A program made the translations under genes and the position numbers. Under the pieces are notes generated by a model that saw only the letters and a list, made by a program, of their open reading frames with translations, was not told the DNA's origin and did not search any database. From positions 124,001 to 188,000 of the forward strand of contig JASANE010011798.1 of the NCBI GenBank assembly GCA_030248225.1: a stretch of DNA of 64,000 nucleotides, given 5' to 3'. The stretch's first letter is position 1, and the number at the start of each line of letters is the position of its first letter. This document shows positions 62,091 through 64,000 of this stretch, in pieces. This stretch comes from Trileptium ribeirensis (Eukaryota > Nematoda > Enoplea > Enoplida > Thoracostomopsidae).

Positions 62091-62638
62091 ATGTGTATTT
62101 CGTACAATGTTGAGCAAATTTTAGCCGAAGCGGCGGGTAAAACCAGACTGTCTGCTAGCGTCCTTCACAAACCACTACGCTATTTAGGAATTGATGCTGG
62201 GTTCTTTTTACGAAACCATGCAATCCTAGCGGATAACAACAAGCACAATCGCACTTTCCACGAACAACTAGGGTAGCGCATCGGTTCACAATGTACACCT
62301 TGTTTTAAACGTGTGGTAATGTATGCGAAAGGGTTAAAGAACATAGTTTGAGCTAATGTAGCATCGCAAAGCTCTGTGATACAAAAGTTCAAGTTTTGTC
62401 GTAGTGTTAGCCTTCAGGCACTAAACTTCAGTCGTGTTTTAGATCACTGACTTCAAATAAAACGCTGGTAATAGAGTTATGTCGCCTGCTGCTTCCTATT
62501 AAACGTATACTGTGGGTTTACTGCTGCCCGCAATGATGTTTTGAAAATTAAACCAGTTTTTGGACGATTAAATCTTGAACACCCAGTGTTGTTCGACAAC
62601 AACAAATTACGTTTGAATGTACTGTACTAAATATATAA
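62091..62638. other. Intergenic, nothing recognised
   Basis: AT-rich sequence after the hAT-like element's target duplication. No gene or repeat was identified. Confidence 0.4.
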
Positions 62639-62966
62639 CTGCGACGAGTATTGCACGCATGTTGTTCGCTCGCTTTGCGAGTACCATTAAGGATCCGATA
62701 TACCTTGATAGTAAACGTGAGTTTCACCCGAGCGTTCGAAGTGTCGATACCTCGCGGCGACCAATAATTGTTCGTCGATGCTTTAAATGACTGCGACGAA
62801 TATTGCACGAGTGCAAGAATGTTGCTGTTCCTTCGCTTTGCGACTACTGTTGATCCGAGCAATAGCTCCACTATAGCCCAATAGTTACTAAACGCAACTT
62901 TCACCCGAGCGTTCAGAGTTCGATACCTCTCGGCAACCAGTAATTGTTCGTCGATACTCGAAATGT
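62639..62966 (+). repeat. Tandem duplication with tRNA-like box B
   Basis: Unit 1 (62639-62790) and unit 2 (62791-62966) share 'ctgcgacga.tattgcacg', 'ttcacccgagcgttc', 'tcgatacctc.cggc.acca' and 'taattgttcgtcgat'. Unit 2 has an extra stretch of about 20 bp. 'gttcgatacc' in unit 2 resembles a pol III box B and 'tagcccaatagttac' upstream is a poor box A, so a tRNA-derived origin is possible. Confidence 0.65.
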
Positions 62967-64000
62967 TAATTAATTCAGGAAGTAAAAGGTTAAACGCTTC
63001 CAGTAAGGCTAGGATTATTGAGCTGCGTAAGACTCCAACATGCCTTGTATTCATGCAAAAAATCCATAAGATACTGTAGCAGGCTAGGCGAGATTGTAAT
63101 AAAAAGTGTACTGGTAGTTAAGTTCTCTTGAGTACATTTAGCCCAAACCAGCAGCTCTAGGCAGAATAAAGGCGGATTCAGAATCCACGTGTTGATATGC
63201 AGTAACAGCTTTACCGAAGGAGCTAGATATCAGAAACCCAAATTTGTAGTACTTTTTTAGAACAAGACATTACTGGCTTTAGCATGGAAGCTGCGCTTAA
63301 CATTGTGACAGTCAAAACTACATTATGAAGAATAGAGAAAAAGATAGTTAATAATTTCGCTTGTTCCTTAAAAGAAGTTTTGTTTTAAATGCCAGTATCG
63401 GGTTCTTTAAATGACGACATACAAAGATTTCAGGAAAAAATTTTATTTTCGGTCATATTTTTACAAAACGCATTCCGATTTCGATAAAATATTACGCAGT
63501 AGTAATATTGGACCATACAAATAATCAGGTCTTTTTGTTGTCCTATGTCGAATTATATGAAAGCAATGTTACTAGATATGTGCTAATTCTTAATTGATTG
63601 CTTTAATTTTTATATTTATTTATATATCACAGCCGTCCCTTAAATAGTGCGCGTACTCTACGTGTGGTAAGTTAGCTTTAAAACCCTTATGTATAAATTG
63701 GGTATGTTTCATTTCTGAGCACTTTAAAAATTTTCAAAAAATTAGCTTAATAATAAGTAATTAGCTAATTAATAGTAGTTTTATACTAATTATTCATTAC
63801 AAAGTAAGCAGTTAGTGTTGGAAAATGTTAAAAATAGGCTAACACGCTTAACTAATCAGTTAATTACGAATTAAAACAAATTTTGACAAAAATATATCTC
63901 TTGCGCCTGAATAATATTAGGCCTTTGAAACAAAAAATTTAAATCGGTCCAGTGGTTATGGAGATATGATGATACTAATTATTCATTACAAAGTAAGCAG
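62967..64000. other. Right edge of the window, intergenic
   Basis: No gene recognised. An R1-like sequence lies at 63840-63965 on the minus strand (ccataaccactggaccgatt). A 29-bp exact direct repeat (atactaattattcattac...) lies at 63783-63811 and 63972-64000. Confidence 0.4.
63783..64000. repeat. Start of a ~189-bp tandem or long direct repeat, cut by the window end
   Basis: The 29 bases at 63783-63811 recur exactly at 63972-64000, 189 bp further on, and the window ends inside the second copy. Either a satellite of that period or the edge of a terminal direct repeat begins here. Confidence 0.6.

Noticed and set aside
55674..62590. 15-bp inverted match cactgggtgttcaa / ttgaacacccagtg as ends of a 6.9-kb element
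   Set aside because: One such match is expected by chance in 64 kb, no target duplication is seen, and the RRM-gene 3' flank would lie at its edge.
62548..63054. 168-codon minus-strand frame as a gene
   Set aside because: It lies across the tandem duplication and its peptide repeats accordingly; no homology is visible.
1..64000. CRISPR array, prokaryotic operon or phage
   Set aside because: No regularly spaced exact repeats, no adjacent same-strand bacterial-type genes, and clear spliceosomal introns show nuclear DNA.

Overview
The window is nuclear DNA from an animal, most likely an invertebrate. One gene is split into 16 exons with GT/AG introns. The DNA between exons is AT-rich and full of eukaryotic transposons (non-LTR elements, a pogo/CENP-B-type transposase, hAT-like elements). 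No bacterial operon, Shine-Dalgarno pattern or CRISPR array is visible. I cannot name the species; a nematode, mollusc or other invertebrate would all fit.

Two host genes are supported, both on the + strand. The first is a complete mitochondrial translation initiation factor 2 gene (MTIF2), running from 3615 to 47748. Sixteen exons assembled by hand join in phase and give 686 residues. They cover a basic N-terminus that looks like a mitochondrial presequence, the whole GTPase domain (G1-G5) and the C-terminal domains ending in the family's DP(P)GF tail. About 95% of the 44-kb locus is intron. The second is a single uninterrupted 852-codon ORF (52902-55460). It encodes a predicted nuclear protein with one clear and one possible RRM, a helical domain I do not recognise, a Ser/Asp/Lys/Arg-rich region and a Met/Gln-rich tail.

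Most of the rest is mobile DNA. From 1 to about 1035 there is a decayed LINE reverse transcriptase. Intron 2 holds a 277-bp MITE with an 8-bp target duplication and a degenerate satellite-like array. Intron 4 holds a pogo/Tigger-like transposase (one frameshift, catalytic Asp triad kept), directly followed by a 1.16-kb non-autonomous hAT-like element full of CCGGAA/TTCCGG. Intron 6 holds several broken relatives of that element and another satellite stretch. Intron 7 holds two nested non-LTR retrotransposons of the LOA/R1/I group: element B (26871-30517) sits inside element A (about 25540-31827) with a 10-bp duplication. Introns 8-15 carry small inverted-repeat elements, a tRNA-like SINE head, an inverted copy of an intron-6 element and two GC-rich inverted repeats. 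The 3' intergenic region holds a 1.74-kb hAT-like element with a perfect 8-bp duplication and a long inner palindrome (60355-62090), a tandem duplication, and the start of a repeat that runs off the window.

The layout is a small housekeeping coding sequence carried in very large introns that several transposon families have colonised repeatedly. I found no clear new multi-gene system. The best candidates for new biology are the hAT-like families and their nesting, the unrecognised domain in the RRM protein, and a short protein-like stretch in intron 4 (15991-16181). All calls come from reading the sequence by eye; no database search or alignment was run.
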